From: Saccharomyces uvarum
Lineage: Eukaryota > Ascomycota > Saccharomycetes > Saccharomycetales > Saccharomycetaceae
Reading direction: 5' to 3'
Assembly: GCA_947243795.1 (NCBI GenBank)
Contig: OX365938.1
Coordinates: forward strand, 62,001-126,000
DNA length: 64,000 bases
Shown: positions 32,601 through 41,606 of the stretch, piece after piece
Layout of the letters: each line of letters opens with the position of its first letter
Position numbering within the stretch: the first letter of the stretch is position 1
Position numbers and translations under genes: made by a program
The notes under the pieces: generated by a model
Seen by the model: only the letters and a program-made list of their open reading frames with translations
Database searches by the model: none
What the model was told of the DNA's origin: nothing

Positions 32601-32849
32601 GGTATCTCTGTTCCTTTCCATTCGACTTACTTGAGAAATGGTGTCAAACCATTCAAGAGTTTCTTGAAAAAGAATATCATCAAGGAGAATGTGAAGGTTG
32701 CCAGATTAGTCGGCAAGTATATTCCAAACTTGACTGCCAAGCCATTCCAAGTTACTAAGGAATACTTCCAGGATGTTTACGATTTGACTGGATCTGAACC
32801 TATCAAGGAAATTATTGACAACTGGGAAAAGTATGAACAACAATCCTAG
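26694..32849 (+). CDS. FAS1: Fatty acid synthase beta subunit
   Basis: This is the 2051-residue beta chain of the cytosolic alpha6-beta6 fatty acid synthase. Domains in order: acetyltransferase with GHSQG (S274); enoyl reductase with an FMN-binding barrel around residues 600-900 (VPGMTPCTVSPDF, GGRGGGHHS); dehydratase of the hot-dog type with DLNPIHVS (D1558, H1563); and malonyl/palmitoyl transferase with FTGQGSQEQG and the catalytic serine in AGHSLGEYAAL (S1807). It partners with the alpha subunit Fas2, which is not in this window. Length equals S. cerevisiae Fas1. Codon usage is strongly biased, consistent with high expression. Confidence 0.99.
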   Translation: MDAYSTRPLTLSHGSLEHVLLVPTASFFIASQLQEQFVKILPAPTEGFAADEEPTTPAELVGKFLGYVSSLVDPSKVGQFDQVLNLCLTEFENCYLEGNDIHALAAKLLKENDTTLVKTKELIKNYITARIVAKRPFDKKSNSALFKAVSEGNAHLVAIFGGQGNTDDYFEELRDLYQTYHVLVGDLIKFSADTLSELIRTTLDAEKVFTQGLNILEWLETPSNTPDKDYLLSIPISCPLIGVIQLAHYVVTAKLLGFTPGELRSYLKGATGHSQGLVTAVAIAETDSWESFFASVRKAITVLFFIGVRCYEAYPNTSLPPSILEDSLENNEGVPSPMLSISNLTQEQVQDYVNKTNSHLPAGKQVDISLVNGAKNLVVSGPPQSLYGLNLTLRKAKAPSGLDQSRIPFSERKLKFSNRFLPVASPFHSHLLVPASDLINKDLIKNNVSFEAKDIQIPVYDTFDGSDLRVLSGSISERIVDCIIRLPVKWETTTQFKTTHILDFGPGGASGLGVLTHRNKDGTGVRIIVAGTLDINPDGDYGFKQEIFDVTNNGLKKNPNWLEEYHPRLIKNKSGKIFVETKFSKLIGRPPLLVPGMTPCTVSPDFVAATTNAGYTIELAGGGYFSAAGMTAAIDSVVSQIEKGSTFGINFIYVNPFMLQWGVPLIKELRAKGYPIQFLTIGAGVPSLEVASEYIETLGLKYLGLKPGSIDAISQVINIAKTHPNFPIALQWTGGRGGGHHSFEDAHTPMLQMYSKIRRHPNIMLIFGSGFGSADDTYPYLTGEWSTKFDYPPMPFDGFLFGSRVMIAKEVKTSPDAKKCIAACTGVTDDKWEQTYKKPTGGIVTVRSEMGEPIHKIATRGVMLWKEFDETIFNLPKTKLLPTLEAKRDYIISRLNADFQKPWFATVNGEARDLATMTYEEVSKRLVELMFIRSTNSWFDATWRTFTGDFLRRVEERFTKSKTLSLLQSYSLLDKPDEALEKVFNAYPAAKEQFLNAQDIDHFLSMCQNPMQKPVPFVPILDPRFEIFFKKDSLWQSEHLEAVVDQDVQRTCILHGPVAAQFTKIIDEPIKSIMDGIHDGHIKKLLHQYYSDDESKIPAVEYFGGESPVDVHDQVKSTASEDSAVFKATSSTDEKSWFKTLAGSEINWRHASFLCSFITQDKMFVSNPIREVFKPSQGMVVEISNAKTPSKTVITLSEPVQGQVKPTVTLRLLKDNLIQMEMIENRTMDGKPVSLPLLYNFNPDNGFAPISEVMEDRNQRIKEMYWKLWIDEPFNLDFDPRDVIKGSDFEVTAKEVYDFTHAVGNNCEDFVSRPGRTMLAPMDFAIVVGWRAIIKAIFPNTVDGDLLKLVHLSNGYKMIPGAKPLQVGDVVSTTAVIESVVNQPNGKIVDVVGTLSRDGKPVMEVTSSFFYRGNYTDFENTFQKTVEPVYQMHIKTSKDIAVLRSKEWFQLDDEDCDLLNKTLTFETETEVTFKNANIFASVKCFGPIKVELPTKETVEIGIVDYEAGASHGNPVVDFLKRNGSTLEQKVNLENSIPIAVLESYTPSTNEPYARVSGDLNPIHVSRHFASYANLPGTITHGMFSSASVRALIENWAADSVSSRVRGYTCQFVDMVLPNTALKTSIQHVGMINGRKLIKFETRNEEDVVVLTGEAEIEQPVSTFVFTGQGSQEQGMGMELYKTSKAAQDVWDRADSHFKNTYGFSILDIVKNNPINLTIHFGGEKGKKIRKNYSAMIFETIVDGKLKTEKIFKDIDEHSTSFTFKSATGLLSATQFTQPALTLMEKAAFEDLKSKGLIPADATFAGHSLGEYAALASLADVMSIESLVEVVFYRGMTMQVAVPRDELGRSNYGMIAINPGRVATSFSQEALQYVVERVGKRTGWLIEIVNYNVENQQYVAAGDLRALDAITNVLNFIKLQKIDLIELQQSLSLEEVEGHLFEIIDEASKKSAVKPRPLVLERGFACIPLPGISVPFHSTYLRNGVKPFKSFLKKNIIKENVKVARLVGKYIPNLTAKPFQVTKEYFQDVYDLTGSEPIKEIIDNWEKYEQQS

Positions 32850-33323
32850 TTTTTCTATTCACCCTGATAACGCACGAAGTATTTTATTTCGGAATTTCTG
32901 TATACTAATGTTTAATATAGCTGGCTTATGATTTTTGTTCTTAATGTTATAAATAGATAAATTGCTTAAAAAATTGTTTATAATATGTTAACGGTGATGG
33001 CTCATAATAGGCTTTTCATTTCTGCCGAAAGCCCTGGTTAGGGCGAGGCAGATGTTAAAAAAAATTTTTCTTGGTCCATAGGCTAATTTAAAAAATCACG
33101 ATCTTCGAATAAATCGATGATCATCAGTGTTTAGCAGAGTTCTGCTTTAAAGAAATTAGCTCCCAAACCAGCTCCATTATCAGTGTAACTGCAACTTCAA
33201 CTCTCTACCCGAAAGTGTGAAACAGAGTGCCTACCTGCAAATCTCTAAATAGTCGACCCTTCACTGTCTATCTTACCCATATTTTGCAGATTATACCATT
33301 TAATAGCCCTAATCTAGAGAAAA
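32850..33323. other. FAS1-PRS1 intergenic region
   Basis: It contains an AT-rich FAS1 3' region and the PRS1 promoter. AAAAAAATTTTTC at 33058-33070 resembles an RRPE element. Nothing else was recognised. Confidence 0.35.
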
Positions 33324-34607
33324 ATGCGCAAGTGTAAAATTTTCGTTGGTAACTCTCACCCAGAGTTAGGTAACATGGTCTGTCAAAGATTAGGTATCGA
33401 ACCAGCTCCATGTTCATTGAAGAAATTTGCAAATGGTGAAACCTCTGTTCAAATTGGTGTCTCTGTTCGTGACGAAGATGTGTATGTCATCCAGTCAGGT
33501 TCTCCATCCATCAATGATGATATCATGGAACTGTTGATTTTAGTCTCTGCCTGTAGGGGCGGTTCTGCTAAGAAAATCACAGCAGTCATTCCTCAGTTTC
33601 CTTACTCCAAGCAATGTAAAATGAAGAAGCACAGAGGTGCTATCACTGCAAGGATGTTGGCTAATTTACTAGTCATGGCTGGTGCTGATCATGTCGTGTC
33701 CATGGACCTTCATGCTTCTCAAATGCAAGGTTTTTTCACGAAACCAGTTGACAACCTTTATGGGGGTCCAAGCTTAGCTAAGTGGATTAGAGAAAATGTT
33801 GAAGACTATGAAGATGCAGTAGTTGTCTCCAAGAACCCAGGCGGCACTAAAAGAGTCACTGCTCTTGCTGATTCTTTGAAGATCAACTTCGCTATGATCC
33901 ATACCGATCGTCGTCGTTCTAAGGATCTTTATTCTCAAAACAAGGATTTACAACAGTTAAAATTGAGGAAGCAATCGATGTTGAGGAAAAACAAACCTAT
34001 TGTGAGACAAGGTGATCATCCAAATGAGGAAGAAAACATCATTTTGAGCAACGGTATCCAAACTGCTAGAATCCGTAACGGTCATGTTATTGGTGATGAT
34101 GAAGCAGATGACGATGAAGATGCCATTTTGGAATCTGATGGTGAGCTTCATTCCATCGACGTCATGGACTCGCATGGTTTAGGCGGTACTTACGACGCTG
34201 TCGACTCTGAAGACGAGGAAGAAGTGCCAGTTCTCTATAGAGAACAATTAATTACACTGGTTGGTAACGTTCGTGGTCGTTCCGCCATCATTCTAGATGA
34301 TATGATCGATAGACCGGGCTCTTTCATTAGTGCTGCCGAACATTTGGTCCAAAACTGTGGTGCTAAGAAGGTTTATGTTGTCGCCACCCATGGTATATTT
34401 ACTGGTGACTGTTTGGAAGAACTAGAAAAATCCGATGCCATCGACACCATCGTCGCCACTAACACATATCCTATTTCAAGAGAACGTATAGCTGGGTCCA
34501 AGAAATTGGTCACAATTGATGTGTCTCCAATTTTTGCTGAATGTATTCGTCGTGATCATTATGGTGAAAGTATTTCGGTGTTATTTGACTCCTTGGCAGC
34601 TTTGTAA
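33324..34607 (+). CDS. PRS1: Ribose-phosphate pyrophosphokinase subunit Prs1
   Basis: This 427-residue PRPP synthetase subunit makes the precursor for purine, pyrimidine, histidine, tryptophan and NAD synthesis; in yeast it works with Prs3. The N-terminal domain carries the ATP/flexible-loop region (IPQFPYSKQ, MDLHASQMQGFF). An acidic, non-homologous insertion at about residues 205-300 splits the domain; such insertions typify Prs1 and Prs5 and link the protein to cell-wall integrity signalling. The C-terminal part has the PRPP loop as ILDDMIDRPGS and ends YGESISVLFDSL. Length equals S. cerevisiae. Confidence 0.97.
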   Translation: MRKCKIFVGNSHPELGNMVCQRLGIEPAPCSLKKFANGETSVQIGVSVRDEDVYVIQSGSPSINDDIMELLILVSACRGGSAKKITAVIPQFPYSKQCKMKKHRGAITARMLANLLVMAGADHVVSMDLHASQMQGFFTKPVDNLYGGPSLAKWIRENVEDYEDAVVVSKNPGGTKRVTALADSLKINFAMIHTDRRRSKDLYSQNKDLQQLKLRKQSMLRKNKPIVRQGDHPNEEENIILSNGIQTARIRNGHVIGDDEADDDEDAILESDGELHSIDVMDSHGLGGTYDAVDSEDEEEVPVLYREQLITLVGNVRGRSAIILDDMIDRPGSFISAAEHLVQNCGAKKVYVVATHGIFTGDCLEELEKSDAIDTIVATNTYPISRERIAGSKKLVTIDVSPIFAECIRRDHYGESISVLFDSLAAL

Positions 34608-35317
34608 ACTAAATGAGGCTATAAATAGTATTTATCTCTTAAGTATGACAACATATCATCAAAACATTTTGCATGATTGCCAAAAATGAGCAAATCTACA
34701 AAATTAAAAGTATAAAAATTTGGTTGGGTTCATCATCATTCATTGCATCTCAAAAGCATTACTTGAAATTGTACTATCAGAATACAAATTCTCTTGGTAT
34801 CGCGCTTGAAAATCACTACATCCAGTTGATGAAGCTATTTTCGCATTCTGTTGTCCCTCAGGTGATAATTACATATATATCAGATATTCGGTACTAGCTT
34901 CATTGTGGTTTCCAAGACTCAAAATCCAGGGCTGTGTTCCAGTTTTTTGCATCCAGACATTTGCACATCCGTACATTTTATGCCATTGTCCTGGAATTAT
35001 TCTGAAATAAAGTATTGACAGGAAAGGAAAGATGCGGCCGAGGAAAAATCTCCACCGGAAAAAGAGTGAGCCGAGGCTAGGCGAACCGGTCCAGCGAGTC
35101 TACAGGGAGCATTCTCCTTTAGCCAGCGAGGAGAAGTGAGGGCCCTCTAGCCAGATACCATGGGCTCAGACAGGGATGGTTCTAGTTTCTTTTCTTACGG
35201 CAATGGAAATTTCCAAGATTATAGCTGCAACGCCTAGCATAAAACAACCATCAACTTTTTTAGAGTTGAATCTTAAAGTGCAAAGTAAGAGTCCCCAAGA
35301 ACTACTAATAGATTAAA
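34608..35317. promoter_or_regulatory. PRS1 3' region and RPL17A promoter
   Basis: The first part is the PRS1 3' end. Two adjacent Rap1-type sites lie at 34949-34962 and 34965-34977, about 340-370 bp upstream of RPL17A. A purine/pyrimidine-skewed region follows. The 74-codon ORF at 34673 is not credible. Confidence 0.5.
34949..34977 (+). promoter_or_regulatory. Tandem Rap1 sites of a ribosomal protein promoter
   Basis: GCATCCAGACATTT and ACATCCGTACATT, in the same direction with a 2-nt gap, match the Rap1 consensus ACACCCATACATT at most positions. Paired Rap1 sites at this distance are the hallmark of yeast ribosomal protein promoters, where they recruit Fhl1-Ifh1. Confidence 0.7.
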
Positions 35318-36224
35318 ATGGCTAGATACGGTGCTACCTCCACTAACCCTGCTAAATCCGCTTCTGCTCGTGGTTCCTACTTGCGTGTTTCTTTCAAGAA
35401 CACCAGAGAAACTGCTCAAGCTATTAACGGTTGGGAATTGACCAAGGCTCAAAAATACTTGGACCAAGTTTTGGACCACCAAAGAGCCATTCCTTTCAGA
35501 AGATTTAACTCTTCCATCGGTAGAACCGCTCAAGGTAAGGAATTCGGTGTCACCAAGGCTAGATGGCCTGCTAAGTCTGTTAAGTTCGTTCAAGGTTTGT
35601 TGCAAAATGCTGCTGCCAACGCTGAAGTATGTTAGAAATTATTAAACACGTTTGATAGATGAAATGAGATGTATTGAGAACCAAAATCCATTGTACAGAA
35701 AAATATATCCAATGTGAATGAGATATGAAAAAACACATATACTGAATAGGATAGGATTTAAAGTTGTGAACTTGTGGTTGATCAGAGGGAGAAGAGAATA
35801 ATGGATACAAGTTTCAAATTTTTACTTCCTTTGATAAACACTATAAGACACTGATCTTTTTTTTTACCCATGATGGTCATCTACATCAATTTACTTTTCA
35901 TATTTCACAAGAATCATGCATGGGCTTGAATTTTTTTTTACTAACAATATGAAAATTTTATTATTTTTTTTATAACAGGCTAAAGGTTTGGATGCTACTA
36001 AATTGTACGTTTCTCACATCCAAGTTAACCAAGCTCCAAAGCAAAGAAGAAGAACTTTCAGAGCTCACGGTAGAATTAACAAGTACGAATCTTCTCCATC
36101 CCACATTGAATTAGTTGTCACTGAAAAGGAAGAAGCTGTTGCCAAGGCCGCTGATAAGAAGGCCGTCAGATTGACTTCTAGACAAAGAGGTAGAATCGCC
36201 GCCCAAAAGCGTATCACTGCTTAA
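35318..36224 (+). CDS. RPL17A: Ribosomal protein L17 (uL22), spliced
   Basis: This 60S ribosomal protein lines the peptide exit tunnel. Exon 1 is 35318-35626 (103 codons), the intron 35627-35978 and exon 2 35979-36224. They join to 184 residues, the usual length, across [15 protein letters not shown]. The uL22 fold includes the [14 protein letters not shown] segment in exon 2. The A-copy designation rests on synteny with PRS1 and COY1; the paralogue RPL17B would be on another chromosome. Codon usage is highly biased. The reading frame continues only a few codons into the intron before a stop. Confidence 0.98.
35627..35978 (+). other. RPL17A: RPL17A intron
   Basis: This 352-nt intron sits between codons, with GTATGT at 35627, TACTAAC at 35939-35945 and CAG at 35976-35978. 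T tracts surround the branch point, typical of ribosomal protein introns. I saw no snoRNA box pair in it. Confidence 0.97.
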
Positions 36225-36581
36225 ATAGAAGATGAAAAATAATGATAATATAATTCTTTGTTAATTTTAATCTTTTATCTATGTAATTTTATCTCCCCGT
36301 CATATCACATAACTCTAAAATAAGTTTTTTATTAAATATTATACTATATCGGATAACTATACGTTTAAGTTATTGCGTACGTAGGAGATATACCTTTCAA
36401 ACCCTTCTAAAATAATAGAATGTCTAAAAAGGAAACCAAACTGAAACTTCTATATGAAGTTGTTCAGAAAATCTACTGTCTATATCAGTATATTAGTCAT
36501 TATTTCATACTTTTAGCACGAAATATATATTCTTTTCATGCTGTGCTGCCGGCATTTGCCACCTATCATTGAGGGCATCTA
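36225..36581. other. RPL17A-COY1 convergent interval
   Basis: This is an AT-rich 3' interval between converging genes. No gene or structured RNA was recognised. Confidence 0.4.
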
Positions 36582-38618
36582 TCAATTTATGCCAGAAATC
36601 GAATCAGCACCTGCTGCAAATCCTCCAACTCCCCCATTGGCATTTGTAGAAGACTTTGCCGATTGTACTATGCCCACCTCTGGCGTCATGTAGCCACTAA
36701 GATTGATCACATACATGCACATCATGAATACAAGTCCATGTAAGCCAATACAGTAGAATAAAAATATCATTCGTGTTGTTTTGTTCTGCAGGATGACTTT
36801 TGCGAAACTCAAAAATAGCTTTTCTAATGCTGATAACTTTTCATTTTTGTAGTGGTTTAATTCATTCTGTCTAAAGTTTGCAATTGGATGTAGCGATTCT
36901 TCATATACCCTAGAATATTGAGATTCTACGTCAACGCCTTCTGGTTTTGAAGTTCCTGGGGTACCGCTACCATTATAGGCTTGCAGATACCTGATTCGCT
37001 CATAAAGCTTCGCATTATCGCCCTTCAGCTTTGAGAGTTCTGATTTGAGCTTGTTCTTTTCCGAGTTTCCTTGTCTTACTTGCTTTTCTAAGTCCATGTT
37101 TCTCGAACGAAATCTATCCCTTTGTTTAGTGACTATCGGCAAAATAGTAGATTGGTTTCCACTTAGTGATGTTAGTTCACCTTCTTCTGGAATGCCAATA
37201 ATAGAGCTAGTTGGTGATATTCTATGGGATGTACGATTGTTCATTTGTCTTGTTACACCAGACATCATACTTGCAGCATCGTTAAACTGAGGACCAACAT
37301 CTTCTAGTTTTTCGAGATCCATTTCTAATTTTTCGTTCGCTTCTTCAAGGGTAGCAATTTTCTGCTTCAGTTGATCTACGGATTTCTTCAATTGAGCACG
37401 TTCCTCTCCTTGTGCAGTACTTTTTGAGCGGTATTCCGCAAGGGAAGCCTGGAGTTTTTTATTGGCTGATAGTAAAGACGATTCGATGGTATTGTCACTT
37501 TTACCTTCGGAGCCATTTTCATTTTCGGAATCGTCTTCGTTTACTCCAAACTCAATTTTTTTTAAGGCAGATAACTCTTCCTTTAGCTTGTTGTAGTCGG
37601 AGTAGTTGTTTAGTTTTCTTCTGACAGTTTCCAGCTCTGATTTGTAAGATTCGGATTCGGCCATAATGCCATTTAGTTGCTCTTTGAATTCATTAATTGT
37701 ATTAGAATTTGACTTCCGTTCTTGTTCGTAAGACGCACTCAACAAAGCATTCTCGCTTTCCAATTGGTTGAGTTTCAGCTCCTTAGCATGTAGCTCGGAT
37801 TCTCTCTCTGCCTCACTGGTTGCCTTTGCAAGAGCTCCACTCAACTCTTCGTTTCTCTTTTCTAATTGATAATTCCTGGCCTGTGTAGTCTCCAATTCTT
37901 GAGTTAGCAGATTGTACTCAGCAATCTTTGTCTTCATTTCATTCTGATTATTCTGTGTATACTCTCCGTTGTCTTCGCTATTGTCGATATCGATATTTTT
38001 AGATATTTTGGCCTCTAGTGCCTTATTTTGCTCCTGTACATTTGTTAATTGTTTCAGCAAGTCAGTCTCTCTCTCTTTCCAATTTCTTCCCTTTTCCTCC
38101 CAAGTTGAGTTTATTTCCTGAGTTTTCGCTGTTAGCCTTTTGGCCAAAGTTTTCGCTGAGCTTTGTTCCAAATCTAATAATCTTGATTTTAAAGTTTCAT
38201 AATCAGCATATTTGGCTAGCCTATCTTCTAAATCGCTTATTTTTTCTTTGAGTTCCTTTGAGTCATCGATCTTTCCTAATTTCTCCAAAGAGCTTTGTAA
38301 CAAAGGTTGAGGGTCGGGAGCCTCTGATAGCTTTTCATAAACATCAAATAGCACCTTTTCAGAAAATTTTGATCTCTGTGTCAGATTATCAATTTCGCAT
38401 TGATATTGCTTAATAATCTTGTTTATATGGTTCAGCTTCTCATCTGCTTCGAGCTTCTTAAATTTCTTAGTCTCAGTGGCCAAAGACTTTCTCGACGTCA
38501 ATGACTGGGTTTCTTTATCCTTGATCTCAATGACATCAGCATCTAATTCCTTTTGGAGATTTGTCAAATCTGCCTTGGCCCAGATATCCAAGGCATGAGA
38601 ATATACTGACGTATCCAT
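36582..38618 (-). CDS. COY1: Golgi CASP-family golgin Coy1
   Basis: This 678-residue tail-anchored golgin is related to human CASP/CUX1 and acts in tethering and retrograde transport at early Golgi. Residues from about 10 to 590 are predominantly coiled coil (repeated Glu/Lys/Leu heptads). A C-terminal CASP homology region follows (FRQNELNHYK, ALEKLFLSFAKVILQN). A single membrane segment lies at about 616-637 (FLFYCIGLHGLVFMMCMYVI). The short lumenal tail has a Gly/Ala-rich end that differs from S. cerevisiae. It converges with RPL17A. Confidence 0.96.
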   Translation of the reverse strand: MDTSVYSHALDIWAKADLTNLQKELDADVIEIKDKETQSLTSRKSLATETKKFKKLEADEKLNHINKIIKQYQCEIDNLTQRSKFSEKVLFDVYEKLSEAPDPQPLLQSSLEKLGKIDDSKELKEKISDLEDRLAKYADYETLKSRLLDLEQSSAKTLAKRLTAKTQEINSTWEEKGRNWKERETDLLKQLTNVQEQNKALEAKISKNIDIDNSEDNGEYTQNNQNEMKTKIAEYNLLTQELETTQARNYQLEKRNEELSGALAKATSEAERESELHAKELKLNQLESENALLSASYEQERKSNSNTINEFKEQLNGIMAESESYKSELETVRRKLNNYSDYNKLKEELSALKKIEFGVNEDDSENENGSEGKSDNTIESSLLSANKKLQASLAEYRSKSTAQGEERAQLKKSVDQLKQKIATLEEANEKLEMDLEKLEDVGPQFNDAASMMSGVTRQMNNRTSHRISPTSSIIGIPEEGELTSLSGNQSTILPIVTKQRDRFRSRNMDLEKQVRQGNSEKNKLKSELSKLKGDNAKLYERIRYLQAYNGSGTPGTSKPEGVDVESQYSRVYEESLHPIANFRQNELNHYKNEKLSALEKLFLSFAKVILQNKTTRMIFLFYCIGLHGLVFMMCMYVINLSGYMTPEVGIVQSAKSSTNANGGVGGFAAGADSISGIN

Positions 38619-39322
38619 TGTCCAATTCGTGTTTTAGGGAGCTAATATAGAAGAAGAGTTGAGATATGAAGCAATTTTATAAACTTTAATACACTGTATT
38701 AACTAAGAACACCTACTTCTATTATTTTGGCATTTTTATGAGCCCCAGTAATATATCACTTTTCACGCAAGGTTCGTTATGACAGTAATAATCTTGTTGA
38801 ATGACACAAGCAGTAAGTGCAGTTCGGCTTGTGGAGAATAAAGAAAAAGAAAGAGCCAATGGTAGGCACCGTAGTACCCTTTGGTTATAGGCTAGGAAGA
38901 GAAGCTTTTTCATATTTCTATGTGCCATGCCACCTTCAAATGAATATTCCAAAAGTCTCTGGAAAGGTTGTCACACTAACACCCTCCTGTTTAATCCAGT
39001 ACTTTCAATAACAGCACGTTAAAAGCGCTGTTTGGGTGAAATTTATCTTGATTGCTTTTGTGTGAAATTTTTTAAAATTAATTATTTTTTTAAAATTAAT
39101 TATTATTTATTAGTAACTATATTTTCTTTTCTAAAAAAGTCAGATATATTGAAACAACAAAGAAACATTAAAAAAAAAAGATATTTTTAATAAGTACATA
39201 TAAATTAATATTTTCTTTTATTCAGTACTTTTGTGTAAATACATAAGATCACCATGGTATTATAAGGTCAACGATTATTCACTACTCATTGTTTTTCACT
39301 TTCAACCCCAAAAAAATCTGTT
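38619..39322. other. COY1 upstream / STE3 3' interval
   Basis: No gene is supported. A perfect 18-bp tandem duplication at 39068-39103 lies in a very AT-rich block at 39060-39230. The 76-codon ORF ending at 38722 lacks support and overlaps the likely COY1 promoter. Confidence 0.45.
39068..39103. repeat. Perfect 18-bp tandem duplication
   Basis: TTTTTTAAAATTAATTAT occurs twice head to tail with no mismatch. Each copy contains the self-complementary core TTAATTAA-like AATTAATT. It lies about 450 bp upstream of COY1. Confidence 0.9.
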
Positions 39323-40735
39323 TCAACGAAACGCGGTACCTTCTGAACTAGGCTCGTTTGAACTAAAGTCTTCTTCTTTAGAAATCGGCGAGTAGCAGAG
39401 ACTTTCTCCTTCGAAATACGAGCTTGTAGGATTGTCCAACTTTTCCGAACAATCTAATGTAACTTTTGAAAAACCACCAAGTGAGATTCCGTCATCAATG
39501 TTATGTCCTTGCGTGAGGTAAGGTATGTGCCTGCTCTCTTTAAGTTCCACATCATTAAAGATACCATCTGCTTTCTTGCTATTAAACAGATTCTTTTTGC
39601 TTCTATTTTGCGATCTTCCAAGATCTTCTGGAATTCTATAATCAACATAGAAATGTGCTTGAGATATCGGCGTGCCTGCACCAGGGGAGTATCCTTCTGT
39701 ACCTGTAGTAATATAATTTTCAGAGTCTGTGGAAAAAGGATTATGAGGCTCTTTACCTGAAGATAGCTTATTGAGTAATTTACCAACACGTTTTTCTTTA
39801 TTCCTATCAAGAAAATTCTTCCATAGATCCAGTACGAAGCCTAGTTTAATTGAACGTAGAAATTTAGAATACATGTCTAAGGCATCAGAACCCAATCCAA
39901 AGATTAGAAACACCAAACAAGACATCAAAACGTAAAGCCAAATATTATAAACTGGCCTACCAGGGTCAAATTTAATGATGGTATTCCAAATGGTGCTCGA
40001 ATGTGTTTCTTTGAAGCTATAATGTCCACCCACTTGTTGGAGGTCTTGAACGAAGCAGTAGATGGAAAAGGGAAACATAACCAATATAATGATAAAACAG
40101 AAGATCAAAAGCCTTGCAAACCTTGTTAAGTTTAAACCTGAATTGGTACAATGTAAAATATCTCTGACGTCTTTACGTTTTTTATAAAACACAAACAATA
40201 CCAAAGTGGCATAAACGGCACCGACCAGTGACCATATAAGCATCCACATTGTATATAGGATGGTAGTAATCCATGTTGGAGATAGCAGGTTCTGGCAACC
40301 ATTATAACGAGCGATACCGTACCTAAAAACTTGTAATAAATACGAGAACCCCATGACCATTATCGGTGTCAGTAGACTTATCAGAAGATCTCTGACAATC
40401 TTTGTCCATGATGACAAATTTGGTAAAACACTGTCTGCCTTCAAAATAGCATGCAAGTTATAGATGATGTTAGTGACGGCGCACGATATACCAATATTCG
40501 CACCGACTTGCAGTTTGATAACGATATCACACCAACCTTTACCATCCCATCTCGTTAGGAAATCCTCACCACTCCATATAGCCGCATCTACAATACACGT
40601 TATATTCATTATAAGCAACCACGTTATTAAAATTATAGCCGGAATATTCTTGGTTTTGGAGTGCCATGCTAAAGGCGGTATCAGTAATATCACACCGAGC
40701 AGACATAGTCCTATTATTGCTGACTTGTATGACAT
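39323..40735 (-). CDS. STE3: a-factor pheromone receptor Ste3
   Basis: This G-protein-coupled receptor (fungal class D) on alpha cells binds the lipopeptide a-factor and signals through Gpa1-Ste4-Ste18. From the ATG at 40735 it has 470 residues, the S. cerevisiae length, beginning MSYKSAIIGLCLLG. Seven hydrophobic segments occupy about residues 5-285, with RYGIARYNGCQNLL in the second extracellular region. The long cytoplasmic tail (about 285-470) carries Ser/Thr and Lys residues expected for endocytic control. The frame continues upstream to a non-ATG codon; the longer version is unlikely. Small antisense ORFs inside it are shadows. Confidence 0.97.
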   Translation of the reverse strand: MSYKSAIIGLCLLGVILLIPPLAWHSKTKNIPAIILITWLLIMNITCIVDAAIWSGEDFLTRWDGKGWCDIVIKLQVGANIGISCAVTNIIYNLHAILKADSVLPNLSSWTKIVRDLLISLLTPIMVMGFSYLLQVFRYGIARYNGCQNLLSPTWITTILYTMWMLIWSLVGAVYATLVLFVFYKKRKDVRDILHCTNSGLNLTRFARLLIFCFIIILVMFPFSIYCFVQDLQQVGGHYSFKETHSSTIWNTIIKFDPGRPVYNIWLYVLMSCLVFLIFGLGSDALDMYSKFLRSIKLGFVLDLWKNFLDRNKEKRVGKLLNKLSSGKEPHNPFSTDSENYITTGTEGYSPGAGTPISQAHFYVDYRIPEDLGRSQNRSKKNLFNSKKADGIFNDVELKESRHIPYLTQGHNIDDGISLGGFSKVTLDCSEKLDNPTSSYFEGESLCYSPISKEEDFSSNEPSSEGTAFR

Positions 40736-41606
40736 GATGCTTTGATAGAAAAAAAAGGTGTTTTCAGACAATTTTCTTTTCTACTTGAGTGTAGTTACTT
40801 CCAGCTAAAAGGAAATAGTAAATAAAGGTGTCTTTACTCCATAAAACGTTCGAGAATGCATGCAATAACATTTCTGTTCTAGCATATATATATATATACC
40901 ATTTTGAAAGAACTGTTTTCCGTCTGCCGTATGCAGCATCGTGCCTCTCCTAGAATACAACGAGGTGAAACGCATCCAAGCGGTGCAGTTACAAATAAAG
41001 TTTCATAGTTTTTACCATTATTTCTTCATTTAAGCATTGATAGTCGAAAAGTTTCCTAATTAGTGTCACAATGACAGAAAATTTTGCACGACACTTCTAA
41101 GAGATTATGGCACCCATACATACCGCAGCAATTTTGGTGGTGAAGTCAATTATATTTTTTGTATCACTACAATTTGAAAGCTGTTCTATGTTTGGTGCTT
41201 GGAGAATCAATGTATCAGAAAGACTGATTACTGGTGTGAGCAGGAGACACTTTGTTGAGTAAGCGTTACCTTATACTACATTTCACTTTAACAATGTCAT
41301 GTTTCTGAGGGACTCGGCGGCTCTACCTGAAAACAAACAAAATAATCTATACCAAAGTTGCTTGGATGGACCCTGAAGTCTTCTTATTTTGCGATGATAC
41401 GATCTATTATCCACACCTGAATAATGAAAATAAATAGCGAATAAAGGATGTAGTTGCTTGTTTTCATGATAATAACTCAAACGTAATGTAAATATAGTAG
41501 AAAAACCGACAAACGAATACTTGAAACGTATATAAAGAATGATTCAAACTTGGGTACTAAATAACAACATAAATATATTAAACACGAAATGAAAAAAAAA
41601 GAAAAG
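40736..41606. promoter_or_regulatory. STE3 promoter and LST4 3' interval
   Basis: The interval has no supported gene. It holds the alpha-cell-specific element at 41052-41077 and a TATA tract at 40884-40898, about 150-160 bp upstream of the STE3 ATG. The distal part, 41280-41606, should be the LST4 3' region; ORFs there are short and unsupported. Confidence 0.6.
41052..41077. promoter_or_regulatory. P'Q element for Mcm1 and alpha1
   Basis: TTTCCTAATTAGTGTCA (half-degenerate Mcm1 P box) is followed directly by a Q box ending ATGACAG. This is the composite site through which MAT alpha1 and Mcm1 activate alpha-specific genes. It lies about 320-340 bp upstream of STE3. Confidence 0.85.

Noticed and set aside
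40464-40745. 93-codon plus-strand ORF antisense to the STE3 start
   Set aside because: Fully inside STE3. The equivalent S. cerevisiae YKL177W is regarded as dubious.
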